This document shows, one piece after another, positions 8,707 to 18,641 of a DNA stretch of 64,000 nucleotides. Within the stretch, counting starts at the first letter, position 1, and the number at the start of each line of letters is the position of its first letter. The notes below the pieces were generated by a model. The model saw only the letters and a program-made list of their open reading frames with translations, did no database searches and was not told the origin of the DNA. A program made the position numbers and the translations under genes. The DNA comes from JAAUSY01 sp964526735 (GTDB taxonomy: Bacteria > Chloroflexota > Chloroflexia > Chloroflexales > Chloroflexaceae). The stretch covers positions 1 through 64,000 of the forward strand of contig CAZGLO010000010.1 of NCBI GenBank assembly GCA_964526735.1. The letters are read 5' to 3'.

Positions 8707-11544
8707 CTACTTCATGATGGTCGGTAGGAAGAGCACAGGTGTCGCCGAACTGGTATTAACCGGTGGCGGTGCGATACCAGCCGTGATTTCAGGCACGCTG
8801 CTGGCGGGCAAGAAGGGTTGCGTCAGCGCATCCTTATTGGCAGAAACGCCGGCGGTGTATGATGGTGCTTCACCCATATGGGCCAGCATTGCGGACATTG
8901 CCGTTGATGGATAGGTCTCAACTTGGAGGTTGTACTTCGCAGAGTTGTACCCATAAACCTCGACAACGTACACGCCGCTGATAGGTGCTGTGAAGGTGAG
9001 GACTTCGGTCTCATCGCCTTCGAGGTTACTGACCCACGGTGGCCGTGGATTTTCTTCATCATCCCAGTCTGGCGGCCAGATGTAGAGATCCGGGTCATTT
9101 CGACATGAGACCAGCTCGGCGTAGACCGTTTCACCCTGTTCCACATTCTCGCGGTAGGTGTTGGCAGCGTTCCGGCCAACGAAGGCACACATTTGAGCGT
9201 AGTTGATCCGGTCTTGGTACGGATACCGCGACACGTTTCCGCTCTCGTCAGAGACCCAGGCTTGGATGTAGCGCAGGCCAGAGGGTGGTGCCAGTTCGTA
9301 GTTGTAGGTCTCGCTGTAGGTCACCCAGTCTGTCCACCCCACAGGCACCCAGATGTCGGCAGACTCGCTGTAGATCATCTCGACCAGGTTGAGTGCATAC
9401 ACGCCGCTGGGGGTTGCCCCCGATTGAGCCGCGTCTGATGCCTTCACATGAACGGTGATGTTGCGGTCGTAGATTGGGCTGCTGCCGTTAGATTCGATCT
9501 CGAAGTCGTCCACGTGCGGAGCCACGCCGTCGTAGGTTGAGTCGCCGGGGAGGATTTGGACGGTTCGTCTGGATTCGTTGTTATCCTCAATATCCTCGTC
9601 GATGGCATTCTCTGGGTCGATGACGGCGATGATCTCGTACTCACGCACGCCATCGCTTGGTGTCCAGGGTACTGCTGTCGTGCTCGTCCCCTTGATACGC
9701 TCGTCGGGGTTGACACGCGGCGATAGCATTGGCACAGTGCCCTCTCCAATGAGGTGGGCATCATCCACTTGGTCTTCGTAGAAACGAACCTTCACGTTCT
9801 GGAGTGGGTCTTTCCCACCGCGACGGTGGACGAAGAGGCCGATCTCAATGGATTCGCTTTCCTTCACGCAGTAGGAAGGAGACACCCACGGCTCTTGCCC
9901 CCACAGGTCGTTGTTGAGCGAGGTTGGCAAGACGCGATAGTCGCCCGTCGCCGTCCCGCATTGGTTCTTGACGGTGATTTCGCACATGCCCTCGGTCAAG
10001 TTTTCCGGCACCGTCGCCGAGAGACAGGTATCGCCATAGGTCGCAACGTTCTCCAGCGCCGTTGTTGTTCCACCACAGGTGATGGTCACGTCCGTGCCAC
10101 TGCCGAAGATAGGAGTAAATCCTTCACCACAGATGGTGATATTGTTGGGAATGTCTGTGTAGCCTTCATCCGCACGAATGCTAAGGATCTTGGGCTTGGG
10201 AGCAACGTACAGTGCTGAACTCAGGCTGGCGGAGAGGGCATTTGTCCCCGTGGTGGTACCAGATGCCGGGCATTGGTTGACAATCGCGGCATCGTGCATC
10301 CCAACCGACAACCCAGCAGCCAATTGGCCGGTCAGTGTCTGTTCAGAGGTCTTGCTGACACTGGTCAGGCTTTGTCCCCCGATAGTCACCAACGGGGTTT
10401 CATAGAAGCTCGCGCCCATCATATCGAGGCTGGCGCTTTGATCCACACATACCCATTCGGGCAGGACATCTTGGAGGACGGGTGCGCCACACGCTTCGCC
10501 AACCTGGACTTGTGGTACAGGGAAGGTGATAGTCGAATCATCGCCCTCTGTATCCACATATTTGGCAGTGGCACTGGCGTTTGTATCCCACTCCCCTGCC
10601 GTGTCAGGCATCACGATTTGGTAAGAGAGGGTAATCGTTTCGGCGGTATTGACCGTCCCGATATCCCACACCAACTGATTGCCATTGACCGTCGGCTGGT
10701 AAGGGCCTTGGAAGGAGTTGGGAACTAGCTTGATGTTGTTTGGAATATTGTCCGTGATGACCATTCGGCGGGCGGCCCATCGCATCGTCTTGGCGATCTG
10801 GTTGTTGTAGATATCGGCCAGGTCGCTGGTGTTTGGAGAGAAGTAGTAGTCGGTGTCAGAAGAAGCGATAGCCTTGAGATGTTGCTCATTCGCATAGTAG
10901 CCCAAGCCGATGGTGATGATGCGAATGCCATCCGCCTTGATGCTATCAGCGGTTGAGAGCAGCGAGCTGAGCGATGAGGCATTGTGTACACCATCAGAGA
11001 GTAGGATGATAGCCTGGGCGTTGGAAGAGATATGGCGCGTGCTTTGCAACTCGGTCGCCGCAATCTCAAGCCCATCCTGAATATCAGTCGCCCCGCCTGC
11101 TCTCAAGACGTCAATCTCACTCTTCACCGCGCTGCCGTCTTGGCTCAACTCGTGGTCGAGCGTTCCTCTATTGCGCGATGTGAATGATGCCACCCCGGCT
11201 TGATCGGCAGAGAGATTCATCTGGTCGACGAAGGTTTTGGCAGCACTCTTGGCAGAGTTTATTCTTGAGCCAGACATACTACCAGAGCGGTCGATGACGA
11301 GCATGATATCCACCGGGCTGCTCGACGGGTCGCACGATCCCTTCGACTTGACCTCCAACGTTACGGTGACTAACCCACCAGTTTGTACTTGGTCTGGTGA
11401 GGCGGTTTTATTGTACTCAATGGTACAGTCAGGGGCAGCGACCGGCGGAGTTGGTTCTTCCGCCTGGGCATTCCCCACAAATGCAGTTAACCCAAGAACC
11501 ATCGCAAGTACGATGGAACTGGAAATAGTAATGAGACGTTTCAC
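8707..11544 (-). CDS. Secreted von Willebrand A / CARDB / pre-peptidase domain protein
   Basis: This 945-residue protein has a signal peptide ending near ANAQAEE. A von Willebrand A domain follows (about 75-250) with the MIDAS metal motif DRSGSMS. Then come a conserved-repeat-like beta domain, two IPT/TIG-like Ig domains (about 350-560), a CARDB domain (about 590-690, with EDNNESR) and a PPC-type domain (about 800-890, with DPDLYIWPPDWDD). It ends in LFLPTIMK, a C-terminal motif shared with three other secreted proteins in this window. It is likely a surface adhesion or matrix protein; the ligand is unknown. Translation starts at GTG 11544 after GAAGGATC. It is a shorter paralog of the next gene upstream. 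Confidence 0.82.
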   Translation of the reverse strand: MKRLITISSSIVLAMVLGLTAFVGNAQAEEPTPPVAAPDCTIEYNKTASPDQVQTGGLVTVTLEVKSKGSCDPSSSPVDIMLVIDRSGSMSGSRINSAKSAAKTFVDQMNLSADQAGVASFTSRNRGTLDHELSQDGSAVKSEIDVLRAGGATDIQDGLEIAATELQSTRHISSNAQAIILLSDGVHNASSLSSLLSTADSIKADGIRIITIGLGYYANEQHLKAIASSDTDYYFSPNTSDLADIYNNQIAKTMRWAARRMVITDNIPNNIKLVPNSFQGPYQPTVNGNQLVWDIGTVNTAETITLSYQIVMPDTAGEWDTNASATAKYVDTEGDDSTITFPVPQVQVGEACGAPVLQDVLPEWVCVDQSASLDMMGASFYETPLVTIGGQSLTSVSKTSEQTLTGQLAAGLSVGMHDAAIVNQCPASGTTTGTNALSASLSSALYVAPKPKILSIRADEGYTDIPNNITICGEGFTPIFGSGTDVTITCGGTTTALENVATYGDTCLSATVPENLTEGMCEITVKNQCGTATGDYRVLPTSLNNDLWGQEPWVSPSYCVKESESIEIGLFVHRRGGKDPLQNVKVRFYEDQVDDAHLIGEGTVPMLSPRVNPDERIKGTSTTAVPWTPSDGVREYEIIAVIDPENAIDEDIEDNNESRRTVQILPGDSTYDGVAPHVDDFEIESNGSSPIYDRNITVHVKASDAAQSGATPSGVYALNLVEMIYSESADIWVPVGWTDWVTYSETYNYELAPPSGLRYIQAWVSDESGNVSRYPYQDRINYAQMCAFVGRNAANTYRENVEQGETVYAELVSCRNDPDLYIWPPDWDDEENPRPPWVSNLEGDETEVLTFTAPISGVYVVEVYGYNSAKYNLQVETYPSTAMSAMLAHMGEAPSYTAGVSANKDALTQPFLPASSVPEITAGIAPPPVNTSSATPVLFLPTIMK

Positions 11545-12113
11545 GATCCTTCACCTTTCATCACAAGGGATAATATTGGTCGTACCGAGGAGGGTGTTCC
11601 CTCCGTCTCCAACAAAAAAACTATCCAAAAATGCAAATACGGCAACAACTCCTTTCTTGGAAGATTGTTTTATGGCCAAAACGATCTATACGTAAGAGTA
11701 AAATACCCCAACGAATAGCTAGGCTAAGGTTATCTAGTGTTACATTGTATGATTGTGATGAGATTAGGCTTGTTAAAAGTTGCTATACAGGTGTTTTTGT
11801 TATCATAGATAAAAACACGCGAATTTCTAGTCTTCCCTTTGGTTGTATGTATAGCTGAAGTGAAGATGCATTGAGTTTTATAACCACCATATGCGTGTGG
11901 ATATTATAATACCATGAAAAACGGGTCTTGTATAGTTCTTTTTTGTCATTCTTTGTAGGATTTTATTGTTAAAATTTCGTTTAGAAAGCAGTGACGTTTT
12001 TATAAAGGAAAGGGGCCGCTTTTGTTAATATCAATGGCCCCTCTCCTCATTCAAACGACGGTGTCATAAAAATGTTACACCGATTCATACCACATTTGGG
12101 TATATATATCGGG
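11545..12113. other. AT-rich intergenic region between the two VWA genes
   Basis: About 570 bases with visibly lower GC content than the surrounding genes and no supportable coding region. It should hold the promoter of the 945-residue VWA gene and the terminator of the larger one (12007-12046). The T- and A-rich stretch at about 11600-11960 stands out in composition and could be an upstream regulatory region or remnant DNA. Confidence 0.5.
12007..12046 (-). terminator. Probable terminator of the large VWA/Calx-beta gene
   Basis: Minus-strand stem GGAGAGGGGCC / GGCCCCTTTCC (one mismatch, loop about 18 bases) followed by TTTATA. It lies about 70 bases after the stop at 12114. The long loop makes it only moderately convincing. 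Confidence 0.4.
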
Positions 12114-15100
12114 TCACCGCTTTACGACGGGCAAATAGAGGTACTCTACTCCGCTGGAACCACTCCCGCCTTGCACCTCCACCTCCACCGACTCCGGTAC
12201 CGCCAGCAGCCCATCTTCATCCTCTGCCCCCACGGTGATACGATAGGTGCCGTTGGCGGTAAACCCGCTATACGTTGCCCCGAACCACCCATCACCATCT
12301 TCATCCTGCAGCGGGGCGGTCTCTGCATCGTCTTGGGTAAAGGGGTCGCTGGCGAGAGTAATTTGGTTTGTCGGCGAGACAACCCGCGCCCACACGGTCA
12401 GCGGCGAGGAGGTATCGTCGTCAAGGATATACGCCCAAATCGCTCCTTTGCCCCGCTCCACTTTGAGCGTATCGCTTAGGTGGCTGACGAGGGGCGGCCA
12501 TCCGTCAACCAATGGCGTGGTCACGGTGTTTTCCCCATAGTCGCCATCATCCTGCTCATTTGCGATGCTGTTACCATTCGTGTCAATCATCGGTTGCTGC
12601 ACATCGGTGAATACCGCGACCACTTGCTTGGCGTGGGCAAAGCTCTGCGCAACCGACTCACCCCGCTTCAGCGCGCTCAGGAAGAAGTCGGAGAAGAGTG
12701 CGCCTTTGCGGGAGGGGTAGGCGATGGTGTGCGGCCCCGTCGCGCCAATCACCACCCGTCCAAGCGCGCTCACGGTGTGGGGCATATCGATCAAGCTCCC
12801 TGTCCCATTCCCCTCGCCAACCACGATGATCGGGGTGCCGGGGTGTTCGCCCGCAAGCTGATCGAGCCAATCAGCCAGATCCTCAACCGAAACCGTTTCG
12901 CCGCCTGCCTCATCGAGGAGCAAGGTATCGTACGATGTAGCTCCAATGAAGTAGAGGATGAGAGGCCGATCTGGGCCGACATGCCCCCCTGCCCATGTCG
13001 TGAGCGCCGTCTCAAGCGCGGCAGCCGTTGGTGGGGCATCAGCACCGGCTTTGGTAAGGTCTGGACTCAAGTAGGTGATATGCTCATCGCTATACCCCTG
13101 CCTTTGGAAGACACGGTATACCCGCTGCGCAACCGCATCTATGTTACTCTGCAGCGTTCCTGCGACTTTCCCCGCCACAATCACCAATGCCCCCGGCGTC
13201 GTGGTCTTCGCACGGTTGACCTCTAGCTCATAGGTTGGTGTTTTGCCCTTGGGGAAGGTGCCAGTGTACGTGTTTGTCACTTTGAGGTAGAGTGGCCCAG
13301 ATTGGGCTGGCTTATGCGAAAACCGCACATTGCGGCTGAAAGCGGGGTCGTAATGGGCGATAGGCTCCTCATCGCACGCTTGGTAGAGGTCAAGCGAGAG
13401 GTTGAGAGGCGATTTGGCGGGAGCCGCCGCACGGATGTGGTAGGTTGTCTCTGCCACGCCCTCCAACACCACCCAATCGTCCTCTGCCAACGGGACAAAG
13501 GTATGCCGCTGTGCGGGGGTGTTCGACACGATTGGGCGCGCCCCACCGCACTGGTCGTTCGGCTCATACTCATCTTCGGGACGGTCGGTGTCCAGAATGG
13601 AAACCACAGCAGCATCTTGTGTCCCCAAGGCTATCCCGCCCTGCGGCTGGCTGAGGGTAACATTAAAGGTTTCATCGCCCTCCAATATATCATCGTCACT
13701 GATGGGGACAGTAATGAACGTGCGCACTTGGCCATCGCCAAACACCACATTCCCCTGCACCGGCGTGTAATCACTTTCGCTGGCGGTAAGGGGAGCGCTC
13801 TTGTATGAGAGCGTGGCCATGCCACTCGCCCCGCCAATGCGCTCTACCGGCAGCCTGATCGATTGGCTATCCTCATGCACCTCCCACATTTCTTGGCGAA
13901 ATTGGGCGACGCCTTCGGGCTGTGTTTCGTCATCTTCAATCCAGAGTTTCACCTCCGATTGGCTCCCAATATGCGATTCTTCAGTATCACCACTCGCTGA
14001 ATCGTCGTGTAGGGTTAAATAGAACGCTTCGGTTCCCTCCAATTCGGCATCATTTATTAACGAAACCGCGATGAGTTGTTCTTTTTCACCACTCGCAAAG
14101 GTAAGCGTCTGTGTTTCGTCGGTGTAATCCTCTCCGGCGCGCGCACTTCTTTCTCTCATCTGCACTTTTGCCGTGATACTCTCTGAATAGCCGCCTGTCC
14201 GCCTCACAGGGAGCAGCACGGTACCATTGTCCTCACTCGCATAGCGTTCAAGTGCCCCAAACTGCAGGACACCCGTCGGCGACGTATCATCATCGGTGAT
14301 GGTGATGGCAAGACGATGCTGTGCACCTATGGTTGCCGCTCCCTTGACCTCCCGCAGGAGCAGAGAGAATTGCTCATCGCCTTCAAGCTGCTGATCATCG
14401 GCGATGAGGAGCGGGATGGTCTTGCGGGTCTCTCCCACGCCAAAGAAAAGCGCACCGTGCGCGCGGACATAGTCTTCCCGGGCGCGGGCGGTGGCGTCAA
14501 TGGTCTCGTAATGCACGATCACCGGCGTATCGCTCTTGCCAATGCGCTCAACAGTCACATCTGTGGTGCGACGCCCTTCACGCACGGTGGTGTGCGGCGT
14601 ACGGAACTGTATCACCCCGCGCTCTGCCACGTCGTTGTCCTCAATGACGAGCAGTGCCGAGCTTTGAGTGCCTTGAGCCGCGCCACCCGCCACGGTTTGG
14701 AGGGTTAGCAAGATAGCCTCATCGCCCTCAAGGGTCGCATCATCGATGATGGGGATGATGATATCGTGTTTGGTATCGCCCGCCTTGAAGACGAATAGCC
14801 CACTCTGGCCATAGTAGTCACTTCCGGCCTGCGCTGTCAGGCCAAAGGTATCGTACCGTATGGTTACTTCGCCCTGCACCCCGCGTGTGCGGCTTATGGT
14901 GACGGTGGTGGAGAGTACCCCCTCATTCACCCGCATCACGGGGTTGCTGAAGAAGATTGTCCCGCGTTGGTTGGGCGATTCTTCGTTGTCCTCGATGTGG
15001 ACGGTCGATTCAATCGGTTCACCAAGCGTTGCCCCTCCCTCAACGTTGCTCAGCGAGAGATTGAAGGTCTCAACCCCCTCAACATCGTCATCATCAATCA

Positions 15101-18100
15101 GCGGGACAGTGAAGGTGTTGGTCAAAATTTCCGTCGTGAAGGTGAGTACGCCATCTTGCGCCAGGTAGTCATCATTGCTGCGGGCGGTGTGGTCAAGCGT
15201 CTGGTAACGCACGAGGGCGGGCTTTTTGGGCATTCCAGCCATCGTCACCGTCACGGTGATGGCCTCCTCATCCTCGCTGGTATACTGCTCGGCTTGGTGG
15301 AATTGTATCGTCGGGAGCGCTTTGACGGTGATGGTGTGGGGAGCAGAGGTCATCTCATTGACCGAGTTCTTGACACTCACCGTCACGGTGTGCACCCCCG
15401 TGGATGACCACGTGTAGACCGCCTCTGGATTGCCTTGCTCCTCCGGCATTGGCGACCAGATATACTCGATAGACTCGTCAACGGCTTCTGGCGGCTTGAC
15501 CACAGCCTTGAACGTATCGGCAATGGCGACCATCCCCGTCCGGGGGCCTTCTATCGCCACCGAAGAGATTGGGGCGCGGTAAGGCTCAAGGTCGGTCACC
15601 AGCGGAGGGAGCGGTACTCCTGCCGCCGTCGCCCCCGGCGTGCTGCTGGCAGGGACGGAGGGCTGGGAGCGGAGGAACTTATCACTAGCTGGCTTGGCGG
15701 CAACCTCTGTATCCGATGATGTGTGTGAGGACGATGTGCGTGAAAGGTGTGAGCGGATATGCGTCAATGCGGGGCTGCTTGCCGATGCTCGATCGACATT
15801 GAGGGTGTAGGAGGTCTTTGCCACTGCCCCATATGTTTCTATCAGGTAGACGCCCTCTACCGGCGCAGTGAATGTCACCACCTCGGTCGCAGTCTCTGAT
15901 GCATTGGAGACCCATGGTGGCCGTGGATTTTCTGCATCATCCCAGTCTGGTGGCCACACATAGAGGTCAGCATCGCCCCCGCACGTCTCAAGAGAGACAT
16001 ACAAGGTGTCACCCGCCGCCAACGGCTGGAGATAGTTGTGGGTGCCAAACTCCTCTACGGGTGTGCACGTTGCGGCATAGTTGATGTACTGTTGAGTGGG
16101 GTGGCGCTCAATATTACCATTCTTATCGCTCACCCACGCCTGGATATAGTGCGCCCCCGGGATAGGGAAGAGTGTGACAGTCTGGATATTCTGAACACCC
16201 TGATCTGTGGTATATGGCCGCCATCCGGTTGAGTTGACAGGAACCCATGCATCCGCCGCCCGGCTGTAGAACATCTCGACGAGGTTAATTGACGAGACGC
16301 CGCTTGGATCAGTGTAGCGTTGCGCGCTGTCGGTGGCCTTGAGATCGATATCTACGACGCTCTTGGCGGTGTAGAGCATATCGTCGCTTATCGTCATATC
16401 GGCGACGGTGGGCGGCACGCCGTCGTAGTTGTCGTCACCCGGCAACACCCGCACCGTCCGGCTGACGACGTTATTATCTTCTATATCCTCTGTGATGGTC
16501 TTTTCAGGGTCTATGACGGCATAAATCGTGTAGACATCATCGCCTTTGCTTGGTGTCCAGGATACTGCCGTGGTGCTTGTCCCCTTGATGCGATCATCAG
16601 GAGAAACGCGCGGCGACAACATAGGGATAGTGCCATCACCAATGAGATGTGCCTCATCTACCACATCTTCGTAGAAGCGAACTGCTACATTCATGAGGGT
16701 ATCTTTGCCGCCCCGACGGTGAACAAACAACCCCATCTCAAACGCTTCGGTCTCTTTGGCGCTGATTGAGGGGGAAATCCATGGTTCTTCCGCCCATAGG
16801 TCGTTGTTAATCGCATCGGAGAGCACGCGATACGTCCCGCCGCTATAGTTGCCGTACGGCGTCTCAACGCGGACGGTGTACTCAATAGCAGAGTAATAGG
16901 CAGGAACCACCGCCGCCAAGCACTGATCGCCATACCTGGTGACATCCTTCAGCTCAACCGACCCTCCTCCCCCTACCAGGAAGACCTTTGTCCCCTCTGT
17001 GAAATGCTGTCCGCATATGTTTATGGTCGTATCGAGGTCGGCATAGCCCTCACGGGGGCGGACACTCAAGATTTTTGGCTTGGGAACGACTGTCACCGCA
17101 TCGTGCAGAAAGGCCGTATCCGCGGTTGGGCAGCCGGACGTGGCAGAGAGCACGTGTGTCCCCGCCTTCAGCCCGCCCGGGTAGATTGCCGAAAAGGTGT
17201 GGCGGTCAATCCGTTGGACATCGGTCAGAATACTGCTGCCAAGCTGCATGCGTACGGCGTCGGTCATCCCGCTGCCAATCACCTGCATTGACACATCGTT
17301 GGCATTTTCGCACACGGTGGTCGGGGAGAGCGACATCAACTGTGGTTGGCCGCACCCCTCCTCAACCGTCACCTTGGGCGAGGGGAGGTCGGGGCGGTTC
17401 ATCGTGCCGCTTGCATCGCGGTAGGAGGCGGTTGCATTCTCGTTCGTTGCCCATGTCCCCAATGTATCAGTGACCACCGCGCGGTAGGAAAGCACAACCG
17501 ATTCAGAGGTCTGCAAACTTGGGTAGGCAAGCGAGATGTGGTTATCTTTGATGGTGGGCGGTACAGGGCTTTTGACGGAGGTGGGGATGAGCAAAACGGC
17601 GTCGCTTAGTGGGTCATTGATGCCGACTTCAAGGCCAGACCAACGCACCTTGCTCGCAATCGTGTCCGCAATCGTCGCTAAGTCCGTCGCTATATATGCA
17701 TCCGACGGCGCGGTGGCAATGCGTTGCCATTGGTCAGCATAGACCGCATCGCCAAGCGCCACCGTGACAACCCGTACACCCTGCTGCCTTAGCGATTCGC
17801 CTTTGGCAATGTCGGCGGCAGTGGGGGCTGCATCGGTGAAGAGGACAATCAGCGGGAGCGTGGTGGAGACGTGGCGGGTACTTTGGAACTCCAGCGCCGT
17901 GGTAGTCAACCCTTCTGCCACCTTGGCCCCGCCCCCAACCGTCGCCATGCCATCAATAGCCTGCTTGAGCGCACTTCCATCATCGCTCAGGTTGTGGAGG
18001 ATAGATGTTGACCCACTTTCTCCCCTCCCGAAGCCCGCAATCCCAACTTGGTCGTGTTGCAGATCGAGGTGGCCGATCAACCGCTTGGCGGCTGTCTGCA

Positions 18101-18416
18101 CTTCCGCAAACTTTGCGCCCATACTGAGCGATTGATCGATGAGAATCATCATATCGACCGGGCTGGTTTGCGGGGTACATTCTCCCGCTGTCGCAAGCGA
18201 AATGGTAACCGTCACAGCGCTGTTTGGAGTGGTGGTGGTTGGCGAGACGGTTTTCGTTGCTTCAAGTGAACAGGAGGAGGCGCGGAGCCGTGGCTGGACG
18301 GGCGTGGTCGGAGATGATACGGCGTATGCCGATGTGGTAAACCCAAATAGTGCGAACAATCCAACGATCAATCCAAGGATCAACGCCCCAACAAGGGCCA
18401 AATGATAGCGTTTCAT
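12114..18416 (-). CDS. Giant secreted VWA / CARDB / PKD / Calx-beta protein with degenerate caspase-like domain
   Basis: This roughly 2100-residue protein has a signal peptide (KRYHLALVGALIL, then AYAVSS). Domains in order are VWA with MIDAS-like DQSLSMG (about 85-265), Ig/TIG-like domains, CARDB (EDNNVVSR near 660), PPC (DADLYVWPPDWDD near 805), PKD (about 930-1020), about five Calx-beta repeats (about 1025-1590, with recurring LEGDE motifs and acidic DDD loops likely to bind calcium), a second PPC (EPNDQCGG near 1600), and a clan-CD/C13-like domain (about 1720-1930). The usual His and Cys positions of that last domain read IGATSYD and GEGNGTGS, so it looks inactive. The end is LYLPVVKR. The start was set at ATG 18416 (MKRYH) after AGAAGAGGG; an upstream in-frame ATG would add a non-signal stretch. 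Likely a surface scaffold. Confidence 0.83.
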   Translation of the reverse strand: MKRYHLALVGALILGLIVGLFALFGFTTSAYAVSSPTTPVQPRLRASSCSLEATKTVSPTTTTPNSAVTVTISLATAGECTPQTSPVDMMILIDQSLSMGAKFAEVQTAAKRLIGHLDLQHDQVGIAGFGRGESGSTSILHNLSDDGSALKQAIDGMATVGGGAKVAEGLTTTALEFQSTRHVSTTLPLIVLFTDAAPTAADIAKGESLRQQGVRVVTVALGDAVYADQWQRIATAPSDAYIATDLATIADTIASKVRWSGLEVGINDPLSDAVLLIPTSVKSPVPPTIKDNHISLAYPSLQTSESVVLSYRAVVTDTLGTWATNENATASYRDASGTMNRPDLPSPKVTVEEGCGQPQLMSLSPTTVCENANDVSMQVIGSGMTDAVRMQLGSSILTDVQRIDRHTFSAIYPGGLKAGTHVLSATSGCPTADTAFLHDAVTVVPKPKILSVRPREGYADLDTTINICGQHFTEGTKVFLVGGGGSVELKDVTRYGDQCLAAVVPAYYSAIEYTVRVETPYGNYSGGTYRVLSDAINNDLWAEEPWISPSISAKETEAFEMGLFVHRRGGKDTLMNVAVRFYEDVVDEAHLIGDGTIPMLSPRVSPDDRIKGTSTTAVSWTPSKGDDVYTIYAVIDPEKTITEDIEDNNVVSRTVRVLPGDDNYDGVPPTVADMTISDDMLYTAKSVVDIDLKATDSAQRYTDPSGVSSINLVEMFYSRAADAWVPVNSTGWRPYTTDQGVQNIQTVTLFPIPGAHYIQAWVSDKNGNIERHPTQQYINYAATCTPVEEFGTHNYLQPLAAGDTLYVSLETCGGDADLYVWPPDWDDAENPRPPWVSNASETATEVVTFTAPVEGVYLIETYGAVAKTSYTLNVDRASASSPALTHIRSHLSRTSSSHTSSDTEVAAKPASDKFLRSQPSVPASSTPGATAAGVPLPPLVTDLEPYRAPISSVAIEGPRTGMVAIADTFKAVVKPPEAVDESIEYIWSPMPEEQGNPEAVYTWSSTGVHTVTVSVKNSVNEMTSAPHTITVKALPTIQFHQAEQYTSEDEEAITVTVTMAGMPKKPALVRYQTLDHTARSNDDYLAQDGVLTFTTEILTNTFTVPLIDDDDVEGVETFNLSLSNVEGGATLGEPIESTVHIEDNEESPNQRGTIFFSNPVMRVNEGVLSTTVTISRTRGVQGEVTIRYDTFGLTAQAGSDYYGQSGLFVFKAGDTKHDIIIPIIDDATLEGDEAILLTLQTVAGGAAQGTQSSALLVIEDNDVAERGVIQFRTPHTTVREGRRTTDVTVERIGKSDTPVIVHYETIDATARAREDYVRAHGALFFGVGETRKTIPLLIADDQQLEGDEQFSLLLREVKGAATIGAQHRLAITITDDDTSPTGVLQFGALERYASEDNGTVLLPVRRTGGYSESITAKVQMRERSARAGEDYTDETQTLTFASGEKEQLIAVSLINDAELEGTEAFYLTLHDDSASGDTEESHIGSQSEVKLWIEDDETQPEGVAQFRQEMWEVHEDSQSIRLPVERIGGASGMATLSYKSAPLTASESDYTPVQGNVVFGDGQVRTFITVPISDDDILEGDETFNVTLSQPQGGIALGTQDAAVVSILDTDRPEDEYEPNDQCGGARPIVSNTPAQRHTFVPLAEDDWVVLEGVAETTYHIRAAAPAKSPLNLSLDLYQACDEEPIAHYDPAFSRNVRFSHKPAQSGPLYLKVTNTYTGTFPKGKTPTYELEVNRAKTTTPGALVIVAGKVAGTLQSNIDAVAQRVYRVFQRQGYSDEHITYLSPDLTKAGADAPPTAAALETALTTWAGGHVGPDRPLILYFIGATSYDTLLLDEAGGETVSVEDLADWLDQLAGEHPGTPIIVVGEGNGTGSLIDMPHTVSALGRVVIGATGPHTIAYPSRKGALFSDFFLSALKRGESVAQSFAHAKQVVAVFTDVQQPMIDTNGNSIANEQDDGDYGENTVTTPLVDGWPPLVSHLSDTLKVERGKGAIWAYILDDDTSSPLTVWARVVSPTNQITLASDPFTQDDAETAPLQDEDGDGWFGATYSGFTANGTYRITVGAEDEDGLLAVPESVEVEVQGGSGSSGVEYLYLPVVKR

Positions 18417-18506
18417 AGAAAACCCTCTTCTCGAAACTATTCCCCCCGTACGTACAATTGCTTTTGCAGGGTGAAAACTGATAATGTAATACTTTCGGAA
18501 AGATAC

Positions 18507-18528
18507 AAAACCTCCCATGGTGGGAGGT
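18507..18528 (-). terminator. Intrinsic terminator at the end of the ECF/B12 operon
   Basis: Perfect 8-bp stem ACCTCCCA/TGGGAGGT (18510-18528) with a 3-base loop; on the minus strand it runs into TTTTGTATCTTT. It lies about 115 bases after the ecfA stop and upstream of the large VWA gene, separating the two transcripts. Confidence 0.7.
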
Positions 18529-18641
18529 CATTGATTATCGGAGGCTATGTTGAAGAGTGAAACGTCTCGTCTCTACTATAGCACACGCCTCATAACGTTG
18601 CTAGGAGGAATTTCAGAGGTTTGTATATACGCACACCGCCG

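Noticed and set aside
12114..13300. Active C13/caspase-like peptidase
   Set aside because: The expected His-Gly and Cys-containing motifs are replaced in both positions.
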